From JACRBR01 sp964371355 (GTDB lineage: Bacteria > Chloroflexota > Dehalococcoidia > DSTF01 > JACRBR01): 64,000 nucleotides of DNA. The stretch spans positions 1-64,000 of the forward strand of contig CAYJMG010000006.1 in assembly GCA_964371355.1 (NCBI GenBank), in the 5' to 3' direction. The notes beneath the pieces are model-generated. The model ran no database searches. It worked only from the letters and a program-made list of their open reading frames with translations, and was not told the DNA's origin. Made by a program: the position numbers and the translations under genes. Of the stretch, positions 1 through 8,590 are shown one piece after another; within the stretch, counting starts at the first letter, position 1; each line of letters opens with the position of its first letter.

Positions 1-77
1 CCACGACGTCGAGAGGGGGAGACGACGGCCCGCGATCGGCGGCGGAGAACCGCGCCAGGTGCGATACGCAACACGGG

Positions 78-293
78 GCGGAGCTAAAGCTCCGCTGGTA
101 CTGGTCAAGAGAACTGCGACTCGTCGCGAACGTCCGCGCGGGCTGAAAGCCCGCGCTGCGGAACTTGGTTAAGCGCCTGTCGACACGCGCGGGCTGAAGG
201 CCCGCGCTACGGACGTCGTTACAGGGGGAACGGGCGGGCTGGAAGGCCCGCGCTAAGGGGCCGCTGGCGGAGCTAAAGCTCCGCGGGTACTGG
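78..293. repeat. Cluster of five short palindromic (REP-like) hairpins
   Basis: The 309 bases downstream of dnaB hold no gene but five hairpin units of two types. Type A (78-95 and 267-284) is an identical 18-mer, GCGGAGCTAAAGCTCCGC, followed in both copies by a GGTACTGG-like tail. Type B (136-156, 187-207 and about 231-254) has a stem GCGGGCT/AGCCCGC with a GAA or GAAG loop and is followed by CTGCGGA, CTACGGA or CTAAGGG. Related units recur near 20976 and 40918. This looks like a dispersed intergenic repeat family that may also act as terminators. Confidence 0.75.
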
Positions 294-309
294 CAGCGGT
301 CCCCATGCA

Positions 310-1692
310 TCAGGCGATCTCCTCTTCGAGGACCATGAGGTCTTCGAAACGGGAGAGGTGGTTGCGGAAGCGCATGTGGACGATGCCGGTGGGGCCGTTG
401 CGGTGCTTGGCGACGATGAGCTTCGTGATGCCTTCGGGGTAGGGCTGGTCGAAGTTGCGCATCTCCCACTCTTCGCGGGTGACGTAGATGTCCTCGCGAT
501 AGATGAACATGACGACGTCGGCGTCCTGCTCGATGCTGCCGGACTCGCGGAGGTCGCTGAGCATGGGGATGTGGGGCTGGCGCATCTCGGGGGCACGCGA
601 GAGCTGGGCGGCGGCGATGACGGGCACCTCGTTTTCGACGGCGAGCATCTTCAGGCCGCGGGAGATCTCGCTCACCTCCTGCACGCGGTTGTCGCGGTAG
701 CGGCCGCCGGCGGTCATGAGCTGGAGGTAGTCGATGACGACGAGGTCGGCCTTGCGGTGGAGCTGTTCGAGGCGGCGGAGCTTCGCCTGGATCTGGGCGA
801 CGGTGGTCATCGAGGTGTTGTCGATGAAGATATCGAGGCCGGACAGCTCCTGCGAAGCGTTGTAGGCGCGGCGCTGCTCGAGGTCGTTCATCTGGCCCAG
901 GCGGATACGGGAGCCGTCAACGCCGCACTCGGCGGCGAGGAGGCGCTGGGCGAGCGACTCGCCCGACATCTCGAGCGAGAAGACGGCGACGCAGGCGTGG
1001 CTGCCCACGGCGGCGTTGCGCGCGAGGTTGAGGAGCAGCGCCGACTTGCCGACGCTGGGCCGGGCGGCGATGACGACGAGGTCCTTGGCGTGGAAGCCGC
1101 CGAGCAGCGTATCGAGGTCCATGAAGCCGGAGCGGACGGGGCCCATGGCCCCGGGTGAGGAGCCGACCTCGAAGGGACCGGGCGTGGACCAGAACTCCTC
1201 GAGATAGTGGTGCAAGGGGAGCAGGTCGCTGGCGCGGCGGCGTCCACCAAGGCCGAGCAGCATATCCTCGGCGCGGCGAAGAGCGCTGTCGAGATCGGGG
1301 CCGCCCTCGTAGGCGAGCTGGACGATCTGCGAGCCGGCGGTGATCATCTGGCGATAGATGGAGTCGCGGCGGACGATCTCGGCGTAGTGCTCGATGCCGA
1401 CGGCGGTTGGCAGCTCGGTGGTGATGCGGGCGAAGAACGGGAGGCCGCCAACTTCGTCGAGCTGGTCGCGGCGGCCGAGCTCATGAGCGAGTGTGACCTC
1501 GTTGATGTGCTCGTCGCGCTCCCAGAGGGAGAGGCAGGCCTCGTAAGCCCAGCGATGCTGGTCGCGATAGAAGTCCTGCGGCTGGAGGACCTTCGCGACG
1601 TCGGCGATGGCCGTCTGGTCCATGAGGACGGCGGCGATGCAGGCCTCTTCGGCCTTGATGTCGAACGGTGGGAGCTTGTCGGCGGTAACCAT
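310..1692 (-). CDS. dnaB: Replicative DNA helicase DnaB
   Basis: This is the hexameric helicase that unwinds DNA at the replication fork and recruits primase. The 460-aa length is normal. The N-terminal DnaB domain covers about residues 10-115 and the RecA-like ATPase follows, with Walker A ARPSVGKS near 209-217, Walker B VVIDYLQLM near 318-326 and the DLRESGSIEQDADVV segment. No intein is present. The ATG at 1692 has only a weak Shine-Dalgarno. A near copy of its first codons lies 126 bp upstream and in frame, ended by TAA just before this ATG. The gene lies downstream of rplI and a 65-aa gene on the same strand. Confidence 0.95.
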   Translation of the reverse strand: MVTADKLPPFDIKAEEACIAAVLMDQTAIADVAKVLQPQDFYRDQHRWAYEACLSLWERDEHINEVTLAHELGRRDQLDEVGGLPFFARITTELPTAVGIEHYAEIVRRDSIYRQMITAGSQIVQLAYEGGPDLDSALRRAEDMLLGLGGRRRASDLLPLHHYLEEFWSTPGPFEVGSSPGAMGPVRSGFMDLDTLLGGFHAKDLVVIAARPSVGKSALLLNLARNAAVGSHACVAVFSLEMSGESLAQRLLAAECGVDGSRIRLGQMNDLEQRRAYNASQELSGLDIFIDNTSMTTVAQIQAKLRRLEQLHRKADLVVIDYLQLMTAGGRYRDNRVQEVSEISRGLKMLAVENEVPVIAAAQLSRAPEMRQPHIPMLSDLRESGSIEQDADVVMFIYREDIYVTREEWEMRNFDQPYPEGITKLIVAKHRNGPTGIVHMRFRNHLSRFEDLMVLEEEIA

Positions 1693-1695
1693 GGG

Positions 1696-1824
1696 TTAAG
1701 TCCTGGAGGTCCGCGGGTCGAGGGTCGAAGTCCGAGAGCGTGGCGCGACGGCAGTGCGCGGCCGGGGGCGGCTGGGCCACATCACGGCCAACACAGGGAG
1801 CTTGTCGGCGGTGACCATAGTCAT
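1696..1824 (-). other. Duplicated dnaB 5' end forming a short leader ORF
   Basis: The first 18 nt from the ATG at 1818 encode MVTADK, as in dnaB, and the match continues weakly into the next codons. The spacing to the dnaB ATG is 126 bp, so the frame is kept. An earlier in-frame ATG at 1824 overlaps the stop of the upstream 65-aa gene (ATGA) and has an AAGGA site. The resulting ORF of about 42 codons runs to TAA at 1698-1696, three bases before the dnaB ATG. It is either a scar of a small tandem duplication or a coupled leader ORF. Confidence 0.5.
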
Positions 1825-2018
1825 TCCTTGCCGGGGTCGTGCTTCTGGAGGAGCTCGGCCGAGCGGCGTCCGAGCAGGAGCCGGCCGAGGGTGCGGTGAC
1901 CGAGCGTGGGGTTGTACTGCTTCCAGATGTTGCGGACATCGTCGGCCGTGCGCGCGGCAGCGAGCGCCTTCTCGGCGTCGCGCAGTGTGAGTGCGTAGTC
2001 AGCAGCAGCGAGGGCCAC
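1821..2018 (-). CDS. Small conserved-looking protein between rplI and dnaB (65 aa)
   Basis: A GTG at 2018 is preceded at ideal distance by AAGGAGG and opens a 65-codon frame ending at 1821. The product is mostly helical and mixed in composition (ADYALTLRDAEKALAAARTA, then a tryptophan in IWKQYNP and a basic LGRLLLGRR segment). It does not have the Arg/Pro-rich look of out-of-frame high-GC translation. Longer frames upstream of the GTG do have that look, so the start is well defined. The stop TGA overlaps an ATG of the leader copy of dnaB. I do not recognise the family; its position suggests co-transcription with rplI and dnaB. Confidence 0.7.
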   Translation of the reverse strand: MALAAADYALTLRDAEKALAAARTADDVRNIWKQYNPTLGHRTLGRLLLGRRSAELLQKHDPGKE

Positions 2019-2103
2019 TTCGCCTCCTTGCGTCGCGTTCGTGTTGGCCGCGCCTGCGCGCGGTGCGTAACGGCGACGAAGGAGGCGCTCGCGGAAGCGA
2101 GAG

Positions 2104-2721
2104 CTAGGCTTCGTCGCCGGCGGCTTCTTCCGTTTCGACCGCGTCCGTTTCCCCGGCGTCGGCGTCCGGCGCCTCCGCCTCGACCGAACTCTCGGCAGCC
2201 TCGGCCGGCGACGCAGCCCCGGCCTTCGAGGCAGTGCCCTCGGCCTTCGCCTTGATGTCCGCGGCGGTGGTGCCGTCCTCGCCAACGACGCTGACAGTGA
2301 CGGTGGCGGTGACGTTTCTGGTGAGCTTCACGACGACGGGATAGTCGCCCAGCTCCTTGAGTGGCTCGGCGAGGCCCACGTTGTGGCGGTCGAACTCGGC
2401 GCCCAGCGTTCCGGCCACGCGCTCGGCGATATCGGCCGTGCCGACGGAGCCGAAGAGCTTGCCGGTGGAGCCGGCCTTGGCGGTGATGGTGTAGGCGACG
2501 CCCTCGATCTTCGTGGCGAGGGTGCGGGCCTCGTTGTCGCGCGCCTCCTGGAGGCGAGCCTCACGGGCGGCGCGGAGCTCGGCGCTCTTAATGACGGCGG
2601 GCGTGGCGGGCATGGCGAGATGGCGTGGGAGGAGGTAGTTGCGGGCGAAGCCGGGCTTCACCTCCTTGATGTCGCCGATCTTTGCGGTACCGGCTACGTC
2701 CTCGATGAATACGACCTTCAT
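2104..2721 (-). CDS. rplI: 50S ribosomal protein bL9
   Basis: bL9 binds 23S rRNA near the L1 stalk base. The N-terminal domain (MKVVFIEDVAGTAKIGD, then VKPGFARNYLLPRHLA) and the C-terminal rRNA-binding domain (about 70-150) are both recognisable. At 205 aa it is some 50 residues longer than usual. The excess is an acidic, alanine-rich tail (about 152-205: AAESSVEAEAPDADAGETDA and similar) of unknown role. Co-directional with the 65-aa gene and dnaB. An inverted repeat lies in its upstream region. Confidence 0.95.
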   Translation of the reverse strand: MKVVFIEDVAGTAKIGDIKEVKPGFARNYLLPRHLAMPATPAVIKSAELRAAREARLQEARDNEARTLATKIEGVAYTITAKAGSTGKLFGSVGTADIAERVAGTLGAEFDRHNVGLAEPLKELGDYPVVVKLTRNVTATVTVSVVGEDGTTAADIKAKAEGTASKAGAASPAEAAESSVEAEAPDADAGETDAVETEEAAGDEA

Positions 2722-2768
2722 GGTTCTTTTCCTCTTGGGTGAGGCGTTGAGGGCCCCACAAAAGGACG

Positions 2769-2836
2769 CCGCCCGGCCTGTTGTCTGCGACTGGTGTGGT
2801 GGCTTGTGGCCGAGGACGCAGACAGGGCCGGGCGCC
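2769..2836. repeat. Imperfect long inverted repeat upstream of rplI
   Basis: The arms GCCCGGCCTGTTGTCTGCG (2771-2789) and CGCAGACAGGGCCGGGC (2817-2833 region) are complementary over about 17 positions with one bulge and enclose a 27-nt loop. It is in the putative 5' region of rplI and 50 bases from its start. On the minus strand the hairpin is followed by GGCGTCCTTTT, so a terminator or attenuator is possible. The rest of 2837-3100 shows nothing coding that I can support. Confidence 0.45.
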
Positions 2837-3101
2837 GTCGCTGCTGATCCTACTTTGGCAAAGGCGCCGGGGTGAAGAGTAACAGGTCAACCGGCGCGGG
2901 TAAATCGAAGCTAAGTTCCCACCGGACCGGGTCTTTGGGCTTCGGCTCGTGGGGATGCCGATGCCAACCTGTCCGAACGTCAGTTTCGCACGTATGTACT
3001 GGTCATGTCAAGTCAATGCGCGTCAGGGGTTGGTCGTCGGGCGTCCTGCAATCGTTCGTCGGCGGGAGAGTCCATCAACAGATTGAACAGATGGGAACAG
3101 A

Positions 3102-3114
3102 TATATTCGAGTCT
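3102..3114 (+). promoter_or_regulatory. -10 box TATATT for leaderless sigma-factor mRNA
   Basis: TATATT at 3102-3107 is followed after 7 nt by the ATG at 3115. No Shine-Dalgarno is present and there is no good -35 at 17 bp. The arrangement matches several other gene starts in the window. Confidence 0.45.
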
Positions 3115-3813
3115 ATGGCTGGAGAGGAGACGCCTCTCGACGATAGCGGCGCTCACGCTAAGCGGGCCGTCGCAGGCGTTTGGGCGGACGACGCTCGCAT
3201 GGTCGAGCGGCTGCGGGCGGGGGAGGAGGCGGCGTTCGCGGAGCTGCTCGACCGGCACCATGCGGCGTTGCTGCGGCTGGCGCGATCGTACGTGCGGGAT
3301 GCGACGCTGGCCGAGGAGGTGGTGCAGGACACCTGGATCGGACTGCTGGAGAGCCTGGGGCGGTTCGAGGGGCGCTCGTCGCTGAAGACGTGGCTGTTCC
3401 GGATCCTGATGAACGTGATGCGCTCGCGGTTGCGGAAGGAGTCGCGCAGCGTGCCGTTCTCGACCCTGGGCGACGGAGATGACGATGGGCCGGCGGTGGA
3501 GTCGGGACGGTTCCACCGGACGTGGATGCCGTTCGTGGGCGGGCACTGGTCGAGCGCGCCGGCGAGGTGGGAGGACCTGCCGGCGGAGCGGGCGCTCTCG
3601 GCGGAGACGCAGGAGGCGGTGGAGACAGCGATCGCGGCGCTGCCGGCCAGCCAGCGGCAGGTGATCACCTTGCGGGACGTCGAGGGATTCAGCTCGGACG
3701 AGGTGTGTAACCTCCTGGGCCTCAGCGGCACGAATCAAAGGGTGCTGCTGCACCGCGCGCGTTCGAAGGTGCGCCGGGCGCTGGAGCCGCACGTGATGGG
3801 GAGAGCGCGATGA
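3115..3813 (+). CDS. ECF-type RNA polymerase sigma factor
   Basis: This 232-aa protein redirects RNA polymerase. Region 2 is seen in RLARSYVRDATLAEEVVQDT and SSLKTWLFRILMN, and region 4 in LPASQRQVITLRDVEGFSSD through VLLHRARSKVRRAL. Between them is a Trp/Gly/Pro-rich linker of about 50 residues (FHRTWMPFVGGHWSSAPARW), as in ECF groups paired with zinc-finger anti-sigma factors. The frame is open upstream to 2872, but that stretch looks non-coding. The ATG at 3115 sits 7 nt after a TATATT box, so it is preferred; ATG 3091 and 3199 are alternatives. The stop overlaps the anti-sigma start (ATGA). Confidence 0.85.
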   Translation: MAGEETPLDDSGAHAKRAVAGVWADDARMVERLRAGEEAAFAELLDRHHAALLRLARSYVRDATLAEEVVQDTWIGLLESLGRFEGRSSLKTWLFRILMNVMRSRLRKESRSVPFSTLGDGDDDGPAVESGRFHRTWMPFVGGHWSSAPARWEDLPAERALSAETQEAVETAIAALPASQRQVITLRDVEGFSSDEVCNLLGLSGTNQRVLLHRARSKVRRALEPHVMGRAR

Positions 3814-4046
3814 GTTGCAGGCAGCTCGTAGAGCTGGTGACGGAGTACCTGGAGGGGACGCTCTCGCCGCGGGACCGCGCGCGGTTCGAGGAACACCTGA
3901 CGGCGTGCGAGGGGTGCGGGGCGTACCTGGACCAGATGCGGAAGACCATCGTGATGGCCGGGCGGCTGCGGGAGGCCGACGTGGCGCCGGCGGCGCGGGA
4001 GCGGCTGCTGGCGGCGTTCCGTGACTGGAGGACGCGTCCGGTGTAA
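3810..4046 (+). CDS. Zinc-finger anti-sigma factor (zf-HC2)
   Basis: A 78-aa protein with the CxxxL...H-x3-C-x2-C pattern of zinc-binding anti-sigma domains: CRQLVELVTEYLEG at the start, then HLTACEGCGAYL. It should bind and hold the ECF sigma factor encoded just upstream, with which it overlaps by 4 bp (ATGA) and is likely translationally coupled. No transmembrane helix is seen, so it is a soluble, possibly redox- or zinc-responsive type. The stop is followed by a GC-rich hairpin at 4060-4080. Confidence 0.85.
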   Translation: MSCRQLVELVTEYLEGTLSPRDRARFEEHLTACEGCGAYLDQMRKTIVMAGRLREADVAPAARERLLAAFRDWRTRPV

Positions 4047-4059
4047 GGGCGGGAGAAGG

Positions 4060-4080
4060 CCCGGGGATGGGGGCCCCGGG
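4060..4080. terminator. GC-rich hairpin after the anti-sigma gene
   Basis: CCCGGGG (4060-4066) pairs with CCCCGGG (4074-4080) around a 7-nt loop. No T run follows, so termination efficiency is uncertain. It separates the sigma operon from the next promoter. Confidence 0.35.
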
Positions 4081-4088
4081 GACAGGCG

Positions 4089-4101
4089 TACAATCGTGGT
4101 T
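4089..4101 (+). promoter_or_regulatory. -10 box TACAAT, leaderless start of LuxR-type gene
   Basis: TACAAT at 4089-4094 lies 7 nt before the ATG at 4102. There is no Shine-Dalgarno. Confidence 0.5.
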
Positions 4102-7074
4102 ATGGCCGGAGCGGTGTTGGCCAGAACAGAGTTCGTTGGGCGCGAGCGTGAGCTGGCGGACCTGCGGCTGCGCCTGGAGCGGGCGCGCGAGGGCGCGGGC
4201 GAGGCCCTAGCCGTGCAGGCCGAGGCAGGGCTGGGGAAGACGCGCCTCTGTGGCGAACTGCTGGCGATCGCACGGGCGCAAGGGTTCGTGGCGCTGACGG
4301 GCCACTGTCTGGACGGCGGCGGCATCCCGTACCTGCCGTTCTCCGAGCTTCTGGAGGAAGCGGTCGCGGCGTTCGACGCCGGGACAGTCGGGTCCGCGGC
4401 GGCAGCTTCGGGGACGGAACTGACGTGGATGGCGCCGTCGCTGCGCGGTTTGCTGGGCGAGCCGGCGTCTGCGCGGCCGGCATCGGCCGAACTGGAGCGG
4501 CAGGCGCTGTTCGGCGCCGTGCGGGACTTCCTGGACCGCCTGAGCCGTGTCGCTCCGCTCTTGCTGATCGTCGAGGACGCGCACTGGTCGGACGAGGCGA
4601 CGGCGCTGCTTCTGCGCCACCTGGTCCGTTTTACGAGGACGCGGCGCATCCTGCTGGTCATCACTTGCCGGACGGCAGAGACCGACGATACCCACGGAGT
4701 GCCGGCGATCGCGCGGTTGCTGGGAGACCTGGAGCGGCAGGGCGCCGCCGGTGTCCTGTCGCTGGACGAGCTGGGCCCGGGCGAGGTCTCGTCGATGGTG
4801 GCGGGCCTGGCGGGCCGGGAGCCGCCGATCTCGATCTGCGAGGCGCTGTACGAGCGGGTGGGTGGAAATCCGCTGTTCGTCGAGCAGGTGGTGAAGCGGC
4901 TGCTGGACGACGGCACGCTGTTCGACGGGCGCGACCGGTGGATCGAGCTGACGTCGTTCGACGAGCTGCCGATCCCGGCCAGCGTGCGCAGCGCGATCGA
5001 GGGACGGCTCGCAGGGGCCGCCGGGGAGGACCGGCAGGTACTGGCGGCGGCGGCGGTGGCGGGACGGCGAGCGGACTACGGGTTGCTGGCTGAGGTGACG
5101 GGGCTGGCGCCGGACGCACTGCTGGGCGCGGTGGAGGCGGCGGAACAGGCGCACCTGGTCGCGGTAGAGCGGACGCGGGACGGCCTCCAACTGGCGTTCC
5201 GGCACGACCTCATCCGCCAGGCGATCCTGGAGCAGACGTCGCTGCCCCGACGGCAGCAACTCCACCTGGCGACCGCGCGGGCGATCGAACGCCGGCGCGA
5301 CGTGTCGACGGGCGACTACGACCAGGACCTGGCGCATCACTACCTGCAGTCGCGTTCGCCGGAGCAAGTCGGTAAGACGCTGCACTACCTGCGGGCGGCG
5401 GCGAAGCGGGCGAGCGCGGCGACGGCGTTCGAGGATGCGGCGCGGCTGTATGCGGAGGCGCTGGCGCTGGTGCCGGCGAGCGAGCGGGCGGCGCAGTGCG
5501 AGACGCTGCTCCTGCTGGGCGAGGCGCGCAAGCGGGTTAGCGACTCCGACGCGGCGCGGGAGACGTTCGAGAAGGCGGCGGCGCTGGCGCGAGAGCTGGG
5601 GGACGCACAGAGGTACGCGCGGGCGGCGCTGGGCTACGCGCGGTCGTGGCCGACGGTGGGATCGGTGGACGAGCGCGCGGTGGCGTACATGCGCGGCGCG
5701 CTGGAGCTGGCGCCGGCGGACGACCTGGAGCTGCGGGCGCGGCTGATGTCGCGACTGGCGCTGCAGACGTTGTATAGCGGGGCGCCGGACACGGTACTGG
5801 CGCGCGCCCGCGAGGCGGTCGACATGTCGCGGCGGTCGGGCGACCTCATTACGCTGGCGCGGGCGCTGCAGGTGCTGCACGTGGCGTTGTGGCAGCCGCC
5901 GCACCTGGAGGAGCGGCTGCGGGCGGCCGGGGAGATCATCGAGCTGGCGGAGGCGATCGGCGACCCGAGCATCGCGCTGTGGGGGATCCGGCCGCGCATT
6001 GCGGACCTGATGGAGCTGACCGGCGTGGCGGCGGCGCAGGCGGAAATCGAGGCGTACGAGCGCGGGGCGACAGCGGCGCGCCAGCCCATCTACCTGTGGC
6101 AGGCGGCGGTGCGGAAGGCGATGATGGCGATTTTCCGAGGGCACCTGGACGAGGGCGAGCGGCTGGCGCAGCGGGCGCTGGAGCTGGGGCGGCAGGCCGA
6201 GGGGCAGAACCTGATCGCGGCGTTCGGGGGCCAGTTGCTGGTGATTCGCTGGCAGCAGGGCCGGGCCGAGGAACTGCGGCCGCTGATCGAGGCCTCGAGG
6301 CGCAACGAGCCGGATGTCGCGCTGTGGACGGCGGTCCTGGCGTTCATCGAGGCGGAGTCGGGCCGGTATCCGGAGGCGCGGGCGCAGTTCGAGGAGCTGG
6401 CGGCCGACCGCTTCGAGGCGGTCTCGCGCGAGGACACGGGGCTGGTGGTGCTGGTACTGGGGAGCCTGGTGTGCGCGGCTCTGGGCGACGGGATCCGCGC
6501 GGAGCAACTGTACGAACGGCTGCTGCCGTATGACGGGCGCAACATCGTGGTGAGCGAGGGCGTCGCGTCAGTTGGAGCGGCGGCGCTGTACCTGGGGATG
6601 CTGGCGGCGACGGCCCGGCGGCCCGACGAGGCGGAGCGGCACCTGCGGGACGCGATCGAGGTCAACACACGGACGGGCGGGCGGCCCTGGCTGGCGCACG
6701 CACAGTTCGAGCTGGCGAAGCTGCTGCTAACGCGGCGGCGGCCGGGTGACCGGCGGGCGGCGGCGGAGCTGCTGCGGTCGGCGCTGGGCATCGCGCGGGA
6801 CGCCGGCATGCGGGGTGTGCAGGAGCGGATCGAGCGGATCCAGCGGTCGCACCGGCGGCTGACGACGGAGCGTCCGGACGGGCTGACCTCCCGCGAGCGC
6901 GAGGTGCTGCTGCTGGTGGCGGAAGGCCACAGCACGCGCGAGATCTCGGACCGGCTGGTGCTCAGCGAGCGGACGACGGCGCGACACATCACTAACATCT
7001 ACGCGAAGATCGGGGTGCGGAACCGGGCGGAGGCGACGGGGTACGCGATGCGGCACCTGGGGGTTGGTCGTTAG
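4102..7074 (+). CDS. Large ATP-binding LuxR-family regulator (LAL type)
   Basis: A 990-aa cytoplasmic transcription regulator. The N-terminus carries an AAA_16 ATPase (FVGRERELADL, Walker A EAGLGKTR near 41-48, Walker B LLIVEDAHW), then a long helical TPR-like region from about 400 to 900. The C-terminus has a LuxR helix-turn-helix (LTSREREVLLLVAEGHSTRE through RHITNIYAKIGVRNRAEA). The signal is unknown. The next genes on the same strand (methyltransferase, cupins) are possible targets, but 370 bp separate them. Translation from the 4021 codon would add non-coding-looking residues, so the ATG after TACAAT is used. Confidence 0.9.
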   Translation: MAGAVLARTEFVGRERELADLRLRLERAREGAGEALAVQAEAGLGKTRLCGELLAIARAQGFVALTGHCLDGGGIPYLPFSELLEEAVAAFDAGTVGSAAAASGTELTWMAPSLRGLLGEPASARPASAELERQALFGAVRDFLDRLSRVAPLLLIVEDAHWSDEATALLLRHLVRFTRTRRILLVITCRTAETDDTHGVPAIARLLGDLERQGAAGVLSLDELGPGEVSSMVAGLAGREPPISICEALYERVGGNPLFVEQVVKRLLDDGTLFDGRDRWIELTSFDELPIPASVRSAIEGRLAGAAGEDRQVLAAAAVAGRRADYGLLAEVTGLAPDALLGAVEAAEQAHLVAVERTRDGLQLAFRHDLIRQAILEQTSLPRRQQLHLATARAIERRRDVSTGDYDQDLAHHYLQSRSPEQVGKTLHYLRAAAKRASAATAFEDAARLYAEALALVPASERAAQCETLLLLGEARKRVSDSDAARETFEKAAALARELGDAQRYARAALGYARSWPTVGSVDERAVAYMRGALELAPADDLELRARLMSRLALQTLYSGAPDTVLARAREAVDMSRRSGDLITLARALQVLHVALWQPPHLEERLRAAGEIIELAEAIGDPSIALWGIRPRIADLMELTGVAAAQAEIEAYERGATAARQPIYLWQAAVRKAMMAIFRGHLDEGERLAQRALELGRQAEGQNLIAAFGGQLLVIRWQQGRAEELRPLIEASRRNEPDVALWTAVLAFIEAESGRYPEARAQFEELAADRFEAVSREDTGLVVLVLGSLVCAALGDGIRAEQLYERLLPYDGRNIVVSEGVASVGAAALYLGMLAATARRPDEAERHLRDAIEVNTRTGGRPWLAHAQFELAKLLLTRRRPGDRRAAAELLRSALGIARDAGMRGVQERIERIQRSHRRLTTERPDGLTSREREVLLLVAEGHSTREISDRLVLSERTTARHITNIYAKIGVRNRAEATGYAMRHLGVGR

Positions 7075-7443
7075 GGGTTAGGCGTTGGGGGCGGTCTGTC
7101 GGACAAGCCGGCCGTTGCAAGAGACGCCATCGCTCAGGGGAGCCTCGTGTTCGACCGGGGAGGGCGCAGCAGGCTGCGCCCCTACGTTTGGCGGTGAGGC
7201 CCTGCGATCTCGTGGGGTGGCCGAACCGGTTGGCCGCCGTCTCACTCGAACGCCTACGCAGTTCGCGCCAATCTGCGTGATCCCGACGGCTCATGCGGGC
7301 GAAAGATGCGCGAAACAGCCGATCCGGCGGCGGCCACAGTATGGGATGCTCGTGTCCACCGGGGATCGCCGGACTTTGCGCGTTCGTGTAACGCCTGGCG
7401 GCCCCCGGTCACAACGAGACATCACCAGCAAGGAGCGATTGCG
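7075..7443. other. Intergenic region with a REP-like hairpin
   Basis: No gene is supported here. The first 20 bases are a G/T-rich tract (GTTAGGGGTTAGGCGTTGGG). The REP-like hairpin at 7162-7186 is listed separately. The rest shows no clear promoter or structure. Confidence 0.5.
7162..7186. repeat. REP-like hairpin, GGGCGCAGC family
   Basis: GGGCGCAGC (7162-7170) pairs with GCTGCGCCC (7173-7181) and is followed by CTACG. The same design occurs at 18656-18680, and a variant with the arms GGGCACGC/GCGTGCCC plus CTAC occurs at 21359-21382. Confidence 0.7.
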
Positions 7444-8514
7444 ATGACAACACAGACACTGGACCAGACGAAGGCGGAGGCGTTCGCCGGGCACATGATC
7501 GGGATGCTGAACGGGGGGCTCACGACGCTGATGGTGAGCGTCGGCCACCGGACAGGACTGTTCGACAAGCTGGCGACGCTGCCGCCTTCGACCAGCGAGC
7601 AGATCGCGGGGGCGGCGGGGCTGAACGAGCGGTACGTGCGCGAGTGGCTGGGCAATATGACGACGGCCCGGGTTGTGGAGCATGATGCGGCGCGAGGGAC
7701 GTACTGGCTGCCGGCGGAGCACGCAGCGTCAGTCACGCGGTCGGCAGGCCCCGGGAACCTGGCGACGATGGCGGAGTTCCTCTCGCAGATGGGCCTGGTG
7801 GAGGACGGGATCGTCGACGCGTTCCAGCGAGGCGGCGGCGTGCCGTATTCGGGCTTCCCGAAGTTCCAACAGCAAATGGCGGCGCTGAGCGCGCAGATCT
7901 TCGACGCGACGCTGTTCGAGGCGACCTTGCCGCTGGTGCCGGGCCTGACGGAACGGCTGGCGGCGGGCATCGACGTCGCCGACATCGGCTGCGGGCAGGG
8001 GCACGCCATCAACCTGATGGCGCAGTCGTACCCGAAGAGCCGGTTCGCCGGCTACGACTTCTCGGACGAAGCCGTGGACGCGGGCCGGGCCGAAGCGCGG
8101 CGGATGGGCGTCTCGAACGCCAGGTTCGAGCAAACGGACGTGTCGGCGCTGGGAGTGGAGGGTGCGTACGACTTCATCACAGCGTTCGACTCGATCCACG
8201 ATCAGGCCCACCCGCGAACGGTGCTGCGCGGGATCTGCGAGGCGCTGCGGCCCGGCGGGACGTTCCTGATGGTGGACATCGCCGCGGACAGCACGCACGC
8301 GGGGAATATGGAACACCCGATGGCGCCGGCGTTCTACGCGATCTCGACCTTCCACTGCATGACGGTGTCGCTGGCACTGGACGGCGAAGGGCTGGGGACG
8401 ATGTGGGGCGAGCAGAAGGCGCGCGAGCTGCTGGCGGAGGCGGGGTTCCGCGACGTGGCGGTGAAGCACGTCGAGGGGGACATCATGAACGCGTACTACG
8501 TGTGTAGTCGTTAG
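7444..8514 (+). CDS. SAM-dependent methyltransferase with N-terminal winged helix
   Basis: A 356-aa protein of the type with an N-terminal winged-helix dimerisation region (TSEQIAGAAGLNERYVREWL, about 50-70) and a class I methyltransferase fold. Motif I is VADIGCGQGHA near 178-188, followed by FAGYDFSDEAVDAGRAEARR and later LRPGGTFLMVDIAAD. The substrate cannot be told; such proteins resemble small-molecule methyltransferases. The start is the ATG at 7444 after AAGGAG. It heads a four-gene cluster with two cupins and an ABM-like protein. Confidence 0.85.
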   Translation: MTTQTLDQTKAEAFAGHMIGMLNGGLTTLMVSVGHRTGLFDKLATLPPSTSEQIAGAAGLNERYVREWLGNMTTARVVEHDAARGTYWLPAEHAASVTRSAGPGNLATMAEFLSQMGLVEDGIVDAFQRGGGVPYSGFPKFQQQMAALSAQIFDATLFEATLPLVPGLTERLAAGIDVADIGCGQGHAINLMAQSYPKSRFAGYDFSDEAVDAGRAEARRMGVSNARFEQTDVSALGVEGAYDFITAFDSIHDQAHPRTVLRGICEALRPGGTFLMVDIAADSTHAGNMEHPMAPAFYAISTFHCMTVSLALDGEGLGTMWGEQKARELLAEAGFRDVAVKHVEGDIMNAYYVCSR

Positions 8515-8590
8515 GGGTAAGTCGTTGGTCGTTAGGTGGACGCCGGCCGTTGGCGAACGGCGGATCGCGAAGGACGAAAGGAGCGGAATC

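Noticed and set aside
1..309. CRISPR array near the left edge
   Set aside because: The repeats are unevenly spaced, palindromic throughout and of two types, and no cas gene is present.
2872..3114. N-terminal extension of the ECF sigma factor
   Set aside because: The first 81 residues look non-coding, and a TATATT box sits 7 nt before the ATG at 3115.
4207..6507. A 766-codon open frame on the minus strand
   Set aside because: It is antisense to the LuxR-type regulator, is dominated by Arg/Gln/Pro and matches no family. High GC creates such shadows.
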